This document shows, piece by piece, positions 44,209 through 53,817 of a DNA stretch of 64,000 nt (positions within the stretch are counted from its first letter, which is position 1; the number at the start of each line of letters is the position of its first letter). Under the pieces are notes generated by a model, which saw nothing but the letters and a program-made list of their open reading frames with translations, ran no database searches and was not told the origin of the DNA. The position numbers and the translations under genes are program-made. The stretch spans positions 2,418,001-2,482,000 of the forward strand of contig NZ_CP109994.1 of the NCBI RefSeq assembly GCF_025947065.1, given 5' to 3'. The DNA is from Flavobacterium sp. N1736 (GTDB taxonomy: Bacteria; Bacteroidota; Bacteroidia; Flavobacteriales; Flavobacteriaceae).

Positions 44209-47200
44209 AATATATACTGGTGTAGATGCAATAACGCCTGCTGCTCCAATAGTTAGTGTATTAGTAAAAGTTATATCATCAGTACTTACTTCAAATCCTA
44301 AAGGCGAAGTCACTACGATTCCTTCAAACATATCGGTTCCGGAAATATTAAAAGCAGCAGATGTTGATGCGGTACCATACGTAGCAGTCAATGCTGGTAA
44401 AATATCTGTAACCAGTATAGTTGGCGGTGCGGTTCTCGTTACAGTAATCGTATAAGTTTGTGTTGTTGTACCATCTTGTGCCGTTACTATTGTCGTAATA
44501 ACATTAGAACCCACTGCTAAAGCAATCGATCCCGACGCATCTCCGCTAATTACAGCAGTTCCGTTTACTGTTACTGTAGCATTAGTATCTGTTGTAACAG
44601 GAGTCACCGTCAAACTACTGCTGGCATTAGGAACAGTAAAAGTATAATCTAACGTTCCACTTGCAAAAACCGGAATTAAGGTTCCTTCACTTACACTTAA
44701 ATTACTTAATGTAGCAACATTATTAAGTGTAGTTACAGCTGCAGGATTTCCTGTAGCAACCGTCGAAAAATATAATTCATTCCCAACAGAACCATTGTAT
44801 TCAACTGTCATTACCTGATAATTTGTATTAGCAGTTAAACCAGTTATAGTAACTGTTGTTCCTGTACCGTTGTAAACACAATACCAGCCTGTTGTGCCAA
44901 TTTGTGTTCCTGTACCAAAAATAGCATTAGCTGTATAAGTCGCAGAATCTAACGGTAAAGGGCTGCCGCTTGCTCCTGCATATACAAATACTGCTCTTGA
45001 AGCCCCGTTTCCGTTTACCCAAGTGGCTGTAGTCGCGATTCCTGTTGTATTCGAAAAAACAACATTAGTTGCCTGAACAGTTGGTGCAAATAACGGACTA
45101 TTACGAAAAACTGAAATCGTACTTCCGGTATTATGATTAACGGCAATATCATCTTTTCCGTCCCCATCCAAATCTCCCAATACTAAGTCGGAAGTGCCGG
45201 TTGTACTGGGTATTTTTAATGGAGTAGCAAAACTTAGAGATCCGCCTGCGGTTGCCGTATTTCGCATAATATGCAAAAAAGCACTGCTTGAAGCAACTAA
45301 ATCGGGCATTCCATCTCCATCAATATCTGAAATTGCTGCGTCAACCTGAATATTTCCAATAGCTAAATTTACCGTTGTATCAAAATTAATATTTCCGCTT
45401 CCTGAAGATGTATTGAGAAAAACAGATATAGAATTGCTGCCATTATTTGCAACAGCAATATCTAGTTTTCCGTCCTTGTTTAAATCTCCAATCGCGCCAT
45501 ATAAAGGAGATGTACCCGTAGTAAATGTCTGTATGGGTGCAAAAGTAATAACACCGGTTGTTGACGTATTGCGATAAACTGAAATATGAGTGCTTCTGTT
45601 ATTAGTTGTAATCATATCTGTTTTATTATCCCCATCCAAATCCCCCATTAATATATCAGCAGGGCCAAAATCAGAAGGGAAATCTATTTTAGCAGCAAAA
45701 TTAATATTTCCAATTCCTGAAGATGTATTTCGCAAAACCGAAACTGTATTACCAATATTATTGCCTACAGCCAGATCTATCTTACCATCTCCATCAATAT
45801 CGGCAATGCCTACGCTAAGTGGATTTGCGCCTGCTACAGCAAAAGTCATCTGGGCAGCAAAATTAATATTTCCGGTTCCCGAGGAAGTATTTCTTAAAAC
45901 AGACACTAAAAGACTGGTTCCAAAGTTTACTGCCACAATATCTAATTTACCATCACCATCAAAATCACCAACAGCCATTTTTCTTGGAGTATCAGTAACA
46001 GCAAAATCAACCTTTGCAGCAAAAGAAGCAGAAGTAATAGAACCACTGGCAGATATATTGCGATAAATAGAAATAGATGGTACAGCTATATTATTTATTG
46101 CTAAATCTGCCTTGCCATCTCCATCAAAATCCCCAATAGTTATACCACTTGAAGAAGTACCGGCTGTTGCAAAGTCAACTTGAGGAGTTATATCATCAAT
46201 GGTTATTTTTCCTTTATTTGGTGTAAAATTTGTGCTAAAAGGTAAAGAAGAATATCCTGCTAAAACTGTAGTGGTATTAAGTACAGATATAGGTTCATAA
46301 GTTGTTCCCACCGGAACTGTGACCGTTATACTTGTTGAAGTTGCAGCAGTAATTACAGCTTTAACTGCACCAAAAAATACAATATTATCTGTCGCTGTTG
46401 CACCAAAATTAGTCCCCGTAATAGTAACTGTCGTTCCTACCGGACCATTTTGCGGGCTAAAAGTCGTTATAACAGGCGGTCCAACTCTGGTTACTGTGAC
46501 CGTATAAGTTGTAGTTGTTATTCCGTCTTGCGCTGTTACTACGACAGGAATTACATTTGGACCGGTTACCAAAGCTATTGCTCCGGAGGCATTTCCGCTC
46601 AATACCGCTATCCCATTTACCGTGACTGTTGCAGTGTTGTTGGTAACAACAGGAGTAACCGTCATGCTACTGGTAGCATTGCTTACAGTTGCAGTATAAT
46701 TTGTTGTTCCTGTAGCAAAAACCGGGTTTAAAGTACCTTGACTTATGGTTAAGTTATTTAGTGTTGAAATGTTGGAAAACAAGGGAGTATTACGCAAAAC
46801 TGATATATTAGAACTTGTAGTATTACTAATCACAACATCATTTTTACCGTCTCCATCTAAATCTCCAACTGCTATTGCGTTTGTAATATCACCTGGTGAG
46901 GATATGAAATCTACTTTTGCGGCAAAACTGGCAGCTGCGCCAACTACACTATTTGTATTATGAAAAACAGATAAAAAACCTGTTGCAGTACAAGCGGCTA
47001 TATCAATACCTCCATCTCCGTCTATATCTGCAATAGTGACCGCTTTTGCATTTCCGTTCGTTGAAAGATCAACTTTTGTATCAAAACTTATATTTCCCGG
47101 ACCTGATGATAAATTGCGAAAAACAGAAACCGTATTAGTAGTTGAATTACTAACTGCAAAATCTATTTTTCCATCTTTATTAATATCTCCAACTGATATG

Positions 47201-48231
47201 AAATTAGGATTTGGTCCAGTAGGAAAACTTACCCGTGCAGCAAAATTAATCACACCAATTGTCGATATATTGTTAAAAACTGATGCTGTGCCACTACTTG
47301 TCAGATTCGCTACAAGAGCATCAACTTTAGTATCGCCATCAATATCAGCAAGAACCAGCGCATTGCCTGTAGCAGAAGAAGGAAAACTTACATAGGGAGC
47401 AAAATTAATATTTCCTGATCCCGATGATATATTGCGATAAACTAATAGTGCATTATTATTACTAACAAGGGTAAGATCAGCTTTACCATCTCCGTCAATA
47501 TCTCCAATTTTTACATCAAGAGGATTAATTGCAGAAGTAAGAATAACAGCAGCTGCAAAGCTAATGTCACCAGCACCGGAAGATGTATTAAGTAAAACTG
47601 AAATATTAGACCCAATAACATTAGTTACTACAAGATCTGGTTTTCCATCTCCATCCAAATCACCGGCTGCTATACCTCCTGGATTATTGGGAGAAGTTAT
47701 ATTTACTGGAGTAGTAAAAGAAGAGGAACTAATTGTACCGGTGACCGAAGTATTACGAAAAATTGATATTAAATTAGAATTTCTATTATTCACAGCAATA
47801 TCAGACTTACCATCTCCATCAAAATCGACAATACATAACAAATATGTTGCAAAACCGGTAGAAAAATTAACGGCACTAGACATATCACTGTTTGCTATAG
47901 TACCCTTATTAGGTGTAAAAGTCGTTACAAATGGTTCCCTTGAGTAACCGAATAAAACAGTACTTCCATTTAATACAGATATAGGTTCGTATGTCGCCCC
48001 AATAGGAACAGTAACTGTTAAACTCGTACTGCTCGCAACAGTAACGGTAGCTTTGGTTGCACCAAAAAATACTATATTTTCAGCTGTTGTTGCACCAAAA
48101 TTAGTACCTGTAATGGTAACTGTAGTTCCCACCGGACCGCTTTGCGGACTAAAACTGCTTATAGTTGGTGCTTGCCCAAACCCTAAATTAAAAAAAAGCA
48201 ACCCTAAGATTAAAAGTATAATTTTCTTCAT
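44206..48231 (-). CDS. N-terminal fragment of the giant adhesin: signal peptide, TIG, VCBS/FG-GAP and cadherin-like domains
   Basis: 1341 residues. Signal peptide ILLILGLLFFNLGFGQ; IPT/TIG domain (about 22-105; SGPVGTTVTITGTNFG); seven VCBS/FG-GAP Ca-binding motifs such as DFDGDGKSD (about 125-490); cadherin-like domain (about 505-590). The TIG, VCBS (seven motifs again) and later cadherin-like blocks then repeat (about 592-1050 and 1178-1265), with a fibronectin-III-like segment at about 1055-1175. The frame ends at TGA within a further beta domain (TPVYI). Without the downstream part it has no T9SS sorting signal, so it would stay in the periplasm. Confidence 0.82.
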   Translation of the reverse strand: MKKIILLILGLLFFNLGFGQAPTISSFSPQSGPVGTTVTITGTNFGATTAENIVFFGATKATVTVASSTSLTVTVPIGATYEPISVLNGSTVLFGYSREPFVTTFTPNKGTIANSDMSSAVNFSTGFATYLLCIVDFDGDGKSDIAVNNRNSNLISIFRNTSVTGTISSSSFTTPVNITSPNNPGGIAAGDLDGDGKPDLVVTNVIGSNISVLLNTSSGAGDISFAAAVILTSAINPLDVKIGDIDGDGKADLTLVSNNNALLVYRNISSGSGNINFAPYVSFPSSATGNALVLADIDGDTKVDALVANLTSSGTASVFNNISTIGVINFAARVSFPTGPNPNFISVGDINKDGKIDFAVSNSTTNTVSVFRNLSSGPGNISFDTKVDLSTNGNAKAVTIADIDGDGGIDIAACTATGFLSVFHNTNSVVGAAASFAAKVDFISSPGDITNAIAVGDLDGDGKNDVVISNTTSSNISVLRNTPLFSNISTLNNLTISQGTLNPVFATGTTNYTATVSNATSSMTVTPVVTNNTATVTVNGIAVLSGNASGAIALVTGPNVIPVVVTAQDGITTTTYTVTVTRVGPPVITTFSPQNGPVGTTVTITGTNFGATATDNIVFFGAVKAVITAATSTSITVTVPVGTTYEPISVLNTTTVLAGYSSLPFSTNFTPNKGKITIDDITPQVDFATAGTSSSGITIGDFDGDGKADLAINNIAVPSISIYRNISASGSITSASFAAKVDFAVTDTPRKMAVGDFDGDGKLDIVAVNFGTSLLVSVLRNTSSGTGNINFAAQMTFAVAGANPLSVGIADIDGDGKIDLAVGNNIGNTVSVLRNTSSGIGNINFAAKIDFPSDFGPADILMGDLDGDNKTDMITTNNRSTHISVYRNTSTTGVITFAPIQTFTTGTSPLYGAIGDLNKDGKLDIAVANNGSNSISVFLNTSSGSGNINFDTTVNLAIGNIQVDAAISDIDGDGMPDLVASSSAFLHIMRNTATAGGSLSFATPLKIPSTTGTSDLVLGDLDGDGKDDIAVNHNTGSTISVFRNSPLFAPTVQATNVVFSNTTGIATTATWVNGNGASRAVFVYAGASGSPLPLDSATYTANAIFGTGTQIGTTGWYCVYNGTGTTVTITGLTANTNYQVMTVEYNGSVGNELYFSTVATGNPAAVTTLNNVATLSNLSVSEGTLIPVFASGTLDYTFTVPNASSSLTVTPVTTDTNATVTVNGTAVISGDASGSIALAVGSNVITTIVTAQDGTTTQTYTITVTRTAPPTILVTDILPALTATYGTASTSAAFNISGTDMFEGIVVTSPLGFEVSTDDITFTNTLTIGAAGVIASTPVYI

Positions 48232-48949
48232 ATTACCAGTAATTAAAATTTGACATAAATCGATAGAAAAATTTAACCAAAAAAATACTATTAATTTAAA
48301 ATAAGACGCAAAAAAGGTCCTATTACAATTTGAAGTATCTTCAGATTATAGAATAAGGCATATCATTTTAATACAATTAAAACAATAACAAAACGGCTTT
48401 TAGCAATAGATTTAAATAAGACGAATAATCTTATTAATAAAATAATTTTTCATTTGAAAAATGAAAAGAGGTATTGTGGCTTTTGAATTACTAAGGTATT
48501 GAATTTCAGCATACAAAAAACAAATAAAAAATTTAATTTTCATTTTTTAGGATTATTTGAACGTAAAAACATGTTAAAATTCGTTATTTTACTGGGACTA
48601 ATTCCATTAAAAAAAAATTGAATAAAAATTAAAATACAGCTCAAAAATCATTGATTATTTAAAAAAAGACATAAAAAAAAGAGAGCTTTCGCTCTCTTTT
48701 TTAGCCAAAAAAATTTCGAAACTTCTCTTTTTTAAATATTTAAGAAGTTTAAAAAACAAAAACTATAAAACTTAGGTTTAAATTACAATGCAAATATTGG
48801 ACTTATTTGGATCTGTTTTTGCCACTAAAAGTTGTTAGATTTGTAGTTTAAGACAAACTTTGCAAGTCATTTTGGTTACCCCTTATTTGTCATTCTAACG
48901 CGAATTGACAATTTCATTTACTATCTCTGCTACCATTATTTTCATTATT
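48232..48949. other. 718-bp AT-rich gap between two minus-strand operons
   Basis: No ORF above 16 codons follows the HlyD stop on the minus strand and no RNA gene was recognised. It contains the terminator at 48673-48702 and must hold the promoter of the adhesin operon near 48232-48350; no TAnnTTTG match was found there. Confidence 0.5.
48673..48702 (-). terminator. Terminator of the peptide-export operon
   Basis: The stem AAAAAGAGAGC pairs with GCTCTCTTTTT around a 4-nt loop. On the minus strand it ends in a long T run, about 250 bp after the HlyD gene. Confidence 0.82.
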
Positions 48950-50230
48950 CTACGTTCTAAAAATATCCCGAAACTGGTATAACAATCGTTCTGCTAATCT
49001 TAAATCTTCGGTAATAATCTCTGCGCTTCCAGACATTTCCTGCTGAAACGGGATTGTTTTATTATACGATGTTTCAAGATTTTTAGGTAAAACCACATCA
49101 ATCCATAAATTTCCGTCTTTATCAGGCGTTAATGAAATATTCTTGATTTTACCATTCAAAATTCCGTATTGACTATCAGGAAAATTAGTCAATCGAATAT
49201 TAACATCCTGATCTACCAGAATCTTTCCTGAATTAAGCGCCGGAGCCTTCAGTTTTCCAATATATCCTTTTTCTAAAGCCGGTATAACGGCAAAAATAGC
49301 GTCACCCGTTGTAATCGTTTGATTCGCCGTCCAAATTTGCAAAAAAGTAACTTTGCCCATAACTGACGATTGCAAAACATACGACAATTCCCAATCCTTT
49401 ATCACCTTTTTTAATTGATAAAAGGTTTGATTTTTACTGCTTTCCAAATTTATTTCTTCAGTTGTTCCTTTAATTGTATTGCTTTTACTATTTCTGGAAT
49501 TATCTATCAACGTTGATTTCAATTGCGAAATAGTACTCAACAAACTCCTGTAACTTTTTTCTGCCTGCAGATATCCCAGCTTTTTCACCTCAAAATCCTG
49601 GGCAGAAATTACTCCTTTATTAAACAAAGTTTCATAACGATTCACGTCATTTTTCTGTAATAATAATTCACTTTCATTTAAACTTTTTTGCTGCTGCAAA
49701 ATTGCCAAACGAGCTGCAATTTGCACACTTTCAGAATCTTGTGCGTTTCTCTCAACTTCATAAGGTTTTAAATCACTGTTTAAATCATAAGCAATATAAG
49801 CGGCATGAAAAGCGGCGTAAGCACTTTCGATATCGCCAAGTTGAACATTTTCTAATTGTTTAAAATCAAATCTTTGTCCTTTATTATAATCCTCTAAAAG
49901 TTTTTTCAGTAAAAAAACATCCTTATAATTGGCTGTATTCTGAATAATGGCAAGAGGCGTATTTTTAGGAATAATCTCTTTATCATGTACCAAAATAGTT
50001 TCAATTTTACCCGTCGATCTCGCCACTATTTTTTCAGGAGGAATATTAGTTGTTATAACAATTGACGCCGAAACCGTATCAGGATATTTAATAAACCAGG
50101 TTGCCAGAAAAAGCATGAAAATTATTCCTGAAACTACAATTGTTCCCCAGCGAATCATCCAATTTGGAATTCGGGTCAGTATTTCCTGCACTTCTTCACT
50201 ACGAAGTTCCAATTCTTTGTAATCAGACAT
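48950..50230 (-). CDS. HlyD-family membrane fusion protein of a peptide exporter
   Basis: 426 residues. A short cytosolic N-terminus (LELRSEEVQEILTRIPNW) precedes one transmembrane helix (about 25-47; WGTIVVSGIIFMLFLATWF). A biotinyl-lipoyl-like half (GKIETILVHDKEIIPKNTPL), a long coiled coil (about 145-260) and a beta-barrel C-terminus follow. This is the adaptor of type I/bacteriocin exporters and should work with the C39 ABC transporter 26 bp upstream. An outer-membrane TolC partner is not in the window. Confidence 0.88.
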   Translation of the reverse strand: MSDYKELELRSEEVQEILTRIPNWMIRWGTIVVSGIIFMLFLATWFIKYPDTVSASIVITTNIPPEKIVARSTGKIETILVHDKEIIPKNTPLAIIQNTANYKDVFLLKKLLEDYNKGQRFDFKQLENVQLGDIESAYAAFHAAYIAYDLNSDLKPYEVERNAQDSESVQIAARLAILQQQKSLNESELLLQKNDVNRYETLFNKGVISAQDFEVKKLGYLQAEKSYRSLLSTISQLKSTLIDNSRNSKSNTIKGTTEEINLESSKNQTFYQLKKVIKDWELSYVLQSSVMGKVTFLQIWTANQTITTGDAIFAVIPALEKGYIGKLKAPALNSGKILVDQDVNIRLTNFPDSQYGILNGKIKNISLTPDKDGNLWIDVVLPKNLETSYNKTIPFQQEMSGSAEIITEDLRLAERLLYQFRDIFRT

Positions 50231-50256
50231 TATTTCTTCTTTTTATAGTATAAATT

Positions 50257-52473
50257 CTAATTTCCTAACTGCAATTGATTGCGAACCAATTTATAATAAC
50301 TTCCCTGCTGGCTTACTAATTCCTGATGATTGCCAATTTCAATTATTTTTCCTTTTTCAAGTACCACAATCTGGTCAGCATCCATAACCGTACTTAATCG
50401 ATGCGCAATAACAACAACCGTTTTATTTTTGAAAAAAAGATTTAATTTTTCCATAATAACCCTTTCATTATTAGCATCCAAAGCAGAAGTCGCTTCATCA
50501 AAAAATAACATTTCGGGATTTTTATAAACCGCTCTCGCAATAAGCAAACGCTGTTTTTGTCCCGTACTCATGCCCTGCCCTTCCATACCTATTTTAGTAT
50601 TATAACCCAAAGGCAAACCGTTGATATACTCCGTAATATTCGCCACATCGGCAGCATAAACCAACCTTTTTTTATCAATAATATCAACGCCAATGGCAAT
50701 ATTATTGGCAATTGTATCATTAAAAATAAAACCCTCCTGCATAACCGCACCAATATTGCTGCGCCAGGATTTTTGAACCGTCATTCCCAATGAAACCGAA
50801 TTAATCTGATCCTTATATTGCGTCGTTAAATTTATTTCTCCGCTATTTGGTTCATAAAACTTCAAGAGCAATTTCATCAAAGTCGTTTTTCCGCTGCCGC
50901 TAGTACCAACAATAGCTGTAATTTTGTGAGCCGGAATAGTTAAATTTAAATTTTGAAGAACCGGAATATCAGAACCTATATAACGAAAAGACAAATCTTT
51001 AATAACGATATCACAATCTTTTGGAATATCCTTTGTCTGGTTTATTTCCTGTTGCGTTTCATCTTCTTTTTTATGTATTTCTGACAAGCGCGACAACGAT
51101 ATTTTCGCATCCTGAACTTCCCGAATAAAACTTATTAATTGTAAAATCGGACCATTTAAACTCCCAACAATACTGGCTATCGCCATCATAACCCCCAAAG
51201 TTATTTGTCCGTCGATAACCAATTTTGCGGAAAGAAAAATGATAATAATATTCTTTAATTCATTGATAAAATTAGACCCAATAGTTTGCGTTTGTTCTAA
51301 TACCAAACCTTTCATCGACACCTTAAACAATCGTGCCTGAACATATTCCCAACCCCAGCGTTTTTGTTTCTCCGCATTGTGCAGTTTAATTTCCTGCATG
51401 CCGCTAATAAGTTCAATTACCTTACTTTGTTCCTGACTTGTTTCTGAAAAACGCTTGTAATCAAGGACTTCCCTGCGTTTTAAAAAAAGAATTACCCAAA
51501 GAAAATAGAGAAAGCTTCCTAAAAAGAAAACAACAAAAATCTGAATATTATAATACGCCAAAACCCCGCCCATAATCACCATATTAATTACCGAAAACAA
51601 AACATTAAGCGATGACGTTGTCAAAATACGTTCAATTCGGTGATGATCATTAATGCACTGCATAATATCTCCCGTCATTCGAACATCAAAAAATGAAATT
51701 GGCAAATTCATTAATTTGATAAAAAAATCAGAAATCAAAGAAATATTAATACGTGCAGAGAGATACAATAAAATCCAGCTTCGGATTAACTCCAAAGCCG
51801 TTTTTCCAAAAAATAAAAATAACTGCGCAAAAAGAATTAAATAAATAAAATGTATGTTTCGGTTTTGTATACCAACATCGACAATACTTTGCGTTAAAAA
51901 AGGAAAAACAAGCTGTAATAAACTGCCCGCAAATAACCCTATAATTAATTGTGTCAAAAAAGCTTTATACGGTAAAATGTACTTTGTTAATAGTGCAAAA
52001 CCAAAGGTGTTATTCTCCTCAGCTTCAAAATCACTTTGAAAAAATTTTGGCGTTGGCTCCAATAACAAAGTGATCCCTTCCTCTGTGGTTTCATCAGAAT
52101 TGTTGCCAATCCACATTTTTAAAAAATTGCTTTCATCATATTCCAACAATCCAAAAGCCGGATCAGAAACATAATATTTATTTTTTTTAATTTTATAAAG
52201 TACCACAAAATGCATCTTGTTCCAATGTAAAATACAAGGAAGCGGCACTTCTTCGAGTTTTTCGCAGCTTGTTTTAAAACCTAAAGTTCTAAAACCTATT
52301 TTTTCTGCCGCATCACTCAACAACAATAGATTACTGCCTTCGCGATTCGTTTCACTATACTCGCGCAGTTCCTGAATGTTGAGTATTTTACCGTAATGTT
52401 TTGCAATAATTTTTAAGCAAGTAGGTCCGCAATCCTTAGATTCTGATTGCTTAAAATTGGGGAAATTTTTCAA
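50257..52473 (-). CDS. Peptidase-containing ABC transporter (C39 domain), double-glycine peptide exporter
   Basis: 738 residues. N-terminal C39 peptidase with Gln9, catalytic Cys15 (ESKDCGPTCLK), His87 (MHFVVLY) and Asp103 (SDPAFG), all present, so it should cleave leaders after Gly-Gly. Transmembrane domain at about 165-450. The ATPase has Walker A GTSGSGKTT (523-531), signature MSTGQKQR (635-642), Walker B MLFFDEATSALD and H-loop VIAHRLST. It overlaps the upstream gene by 4 bp. Expected substrate: the GG-leader peptide encoded at 56961-57107. Confidence 0.93.
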   Translation of the reverse strand: MKNFPNFKQSESKDCGPTCLKIIAKHYGKILNIQELREYSETNREGSNLLLLSDAAEKIGFRTLGFKTSCEKLEEVPLPCILHWNKMHFVVLYKIKKNKYYVSDPAFGLLEYDESNFLKMWIGNNSDETTEEGITLLLEPTPKFFQSDFEAEENNTFGFALLTKYILPYKAFLTQLIIGLFAGSLLQLVFPFLTQSIVDVGIQNRNIHFIYLILFAQLFLFFGKTALELIRSWILLYLSARINISLISDFFIKLMNLPISFFDVRMTGDIMQCINDHHRIERILTTSSLNVLFSVINMVIMGGVLAYYNIQIFVVFFLGSFLYFLWVILFLKRREVLDYKRFSETSQEQSKVIELISGMQEIKLHNAEKQKRWGWEYVQARLFKVSMKGLVLEQTQTIGSNFINELKNIIIIFLSAKLVIDGQITLGVMMAIASIVGSLNGPILQLISFIREVQDAKISLSRLSEIHKKEDETQQEINQTKDIPKDCDIVIKDLSFRYIGSDIPVLQNLNLTIPAHKITAIVGTSGSGKTTLMKLLLKFYEPNSGEINLTTQYKDQINSVSLGMTVQKSWRSNIGAVMQEGFIFNDTIANNIAIGVDIIDKKRLVYAADVANITEYINGLPLGYNTKIGMEGQGMSTGQKQRLLIARAVYKNPEMLFFDEATSALDANNERVIMEKLNLFFKNKTVVVIAHRLSTVMDADQIVVLEKGKIIEIGNHQELVSQQGSYYKLVRNQLQLGN

Positions 52474-53816
52474 TTTGAATAAATGCTAATTATTTTATAA
52501 ACAAGATAATTTCTTAGTCTGTTATTTATTAAAAGTAGAAATTCGTCATCTGAATCCTCTTCTGTATCATCATCAAAATACGTTTTTAGTTTTTCGATAA
52601 AATCACTGTACAACGTTGGTTTCGATAACTCGTCTAACATAATTAAATCGATCTCATCGACTTCATATTGATTGTAAACCGAATTATGCTCTTTTATTTC
52701 AATAATTTCAATCGGTTCGTCTTTTTCGACAATTGTTTTCTTGTAAAAACAATTCAGCAATACGATATTAAAATCATCTTTTTCTTCTAACGAAAAGTCA
52801 AATATTTGAGTTAAACCGCCGCCGTATAAATCGCGTTTCAACAGGAAATTTTCAGACTCAAACTGATTTATTTTCAGCTCTTTTTCAAATTCAGAAACCA
52901 ATTCATGAACTCTGTCTTTTGTTAAATAATCAATTTCCTTATTCGTAGAATCTGCTTCGTTTATTAAACCCATAAGTTTCGAATACATTTCTGTATAATG
53001 CTGCATCACATAGATTTCCATGGCTTTACAAACGGCTCCGTGTCTTTTGTAAACGCCTAATAAATGCAAATAAGTTCTTCTGTACGGCACTTTATCAAAA
53101 TCACCAAAACCAATATATAAATTATCTTTTGGCGTTTCCTGAAATAAAAAGTCAATTTTTTGATTGGTTTTAAGACACGCACCATAAAAAAATACCTGCT
53201 CAAAAAAAACATTAAAATTCAAATTATCCTGATCACTCCACGCTTTTGTATTTCGATCTACAAACTCCATACTTCGGGCACAAAAATCCTGAAAAAACTC
53301 AATATTTGTACCGCCAATAATTCCCATATTGCAGGCAAGATTGCAAGTATCTTCATGAAAACCCTTCATTTCATCCGGCAAATAATTGATGTTTGGCGAA
53401 ATTGCATCCCAGCGATTACGGTAATATCCGGTAGTTACTTCTAGATTTTGAGTAACTAAATTTGAGTTGCTGAATTTATCCGTCAACGATTCCCAAACAA
53501 AAACATCGCCGTCAACATGAAGAAAAGGTTCATCCTGCAATTGAAAAGTTCTGATTTTAGCAATAGCCCAAAGATCTTTATGGTAATTATTAAGTTCATC
53601 TAAAACAACATGAACTTTTGTGTATGGCAATTGTAATTTTTCGATAAGTATTTCGTAACCAAAACTATCTGTAAACAATTCAACATCTTTATGATATTTT
53701 ACCAATTGATGACAGCTTAAAATCCAGCTCATCCAATTGTATTTATAATCAAGCCAGCCGTAACTATTTGTAAAATCTTTTTGATTTCCTGCCCAAAAAC
53801 TTTGTATTATCTTCAT
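52470..53816 (-). CDS. Glycosyltransferase-like protein of the peptide cluster (DUF6734-like)
   Basis: 448 residues, no signal peptide. The first ~250 residues resemble a GT-A-like fold: IIQSFWAGNQK at the start and FLHVDGDVFVWES with an Asp102-x-Asp104 motif, as metal-binding glycosyltransferases have. The C-terminal ~150 residues are acidic and helical and not recognised. I believe it matches a Bacteroidota family catalogued as DUF6734, but I cannot check this. It lies between the VKOR fusion (1 bp away) and the C39 exporter (4-bp overlap), so translation is coupled and a role in modifying or handling the peptide is plausible. Confidence 0.6.
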   Translation of the reverse strand: MKIIQSFWAGNQKDFTNSYGWLDYKYNWMSWILSCHQLVKYHKDVELFTDSFGYEILIEKLQLPYTKVHVVLDELNNYHKDLWAIAKIRTFQLQDEPFLHVDGDVFVWESLTDKFSNSNLVTQNLEVTTGYYRNRWDAISPNINYLPDEMKGFHEDTCNLACNMGIIGGTNIEFFQDFCARSMEFVDRNTKAWSDQDNLNFNVFFEQVFFYGACLKTNQKIDFLFQETPKDNLYIGFGDFDKVPYRRTYLHLLGVYKRHGAVCKAMEIYVMQHYTEMYSKLMGLINEADSTNKEIDYLTKDRVHELVSEFEKELKINQFESENFLLKRDLYGGGLTQIFDFSLEEKDDFNIVLLNCFYKKTIVEKDEPIEIIEIKEHNSVYNQYEVDEIDLIMLDELSKPTLYSDFIEKLKTYFDDDTEEDSDDEFLLLINNRLRNYLVYKIISIYSN

Positions 53817-53817
53817 C

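Larger units (their letters stand above)
34231..48231 (-). pseudogene. Giant T9SS adhesin gene interrupted by one in-frame TGA
   Basis: Both fragments lie in one reading frame of 4667 codons, and only codon 1342 (44206-44208) is a stop. The residues around it, TPVYI-stop-LKGTIDVGSYSG, read smoothly and would be continuous with Arg (CGA) in place of TGA, the residue expected in related beta domains. Together the parts form a complete secreted adhesin: signal peptide, TIG/VCBS, cadherin-like, MBG array and sorting domain. Either a recent nonsense mutation, a sequencing error, or readthrough. Confidence 0.7.

Noticed and set aside
45590..47947. Several plus-strand frames of 60-160 residues opposite the adhesin
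   Set aside because: They are antisense shadows of the VCBS and TIG repeats, show the repeat period and have no start signals.
48900..48950. Second small precursor peptide after the HlyD gene
   Set aside because: The longest minus-strand frame there is 16 codons and has no GG leader or cysteines.
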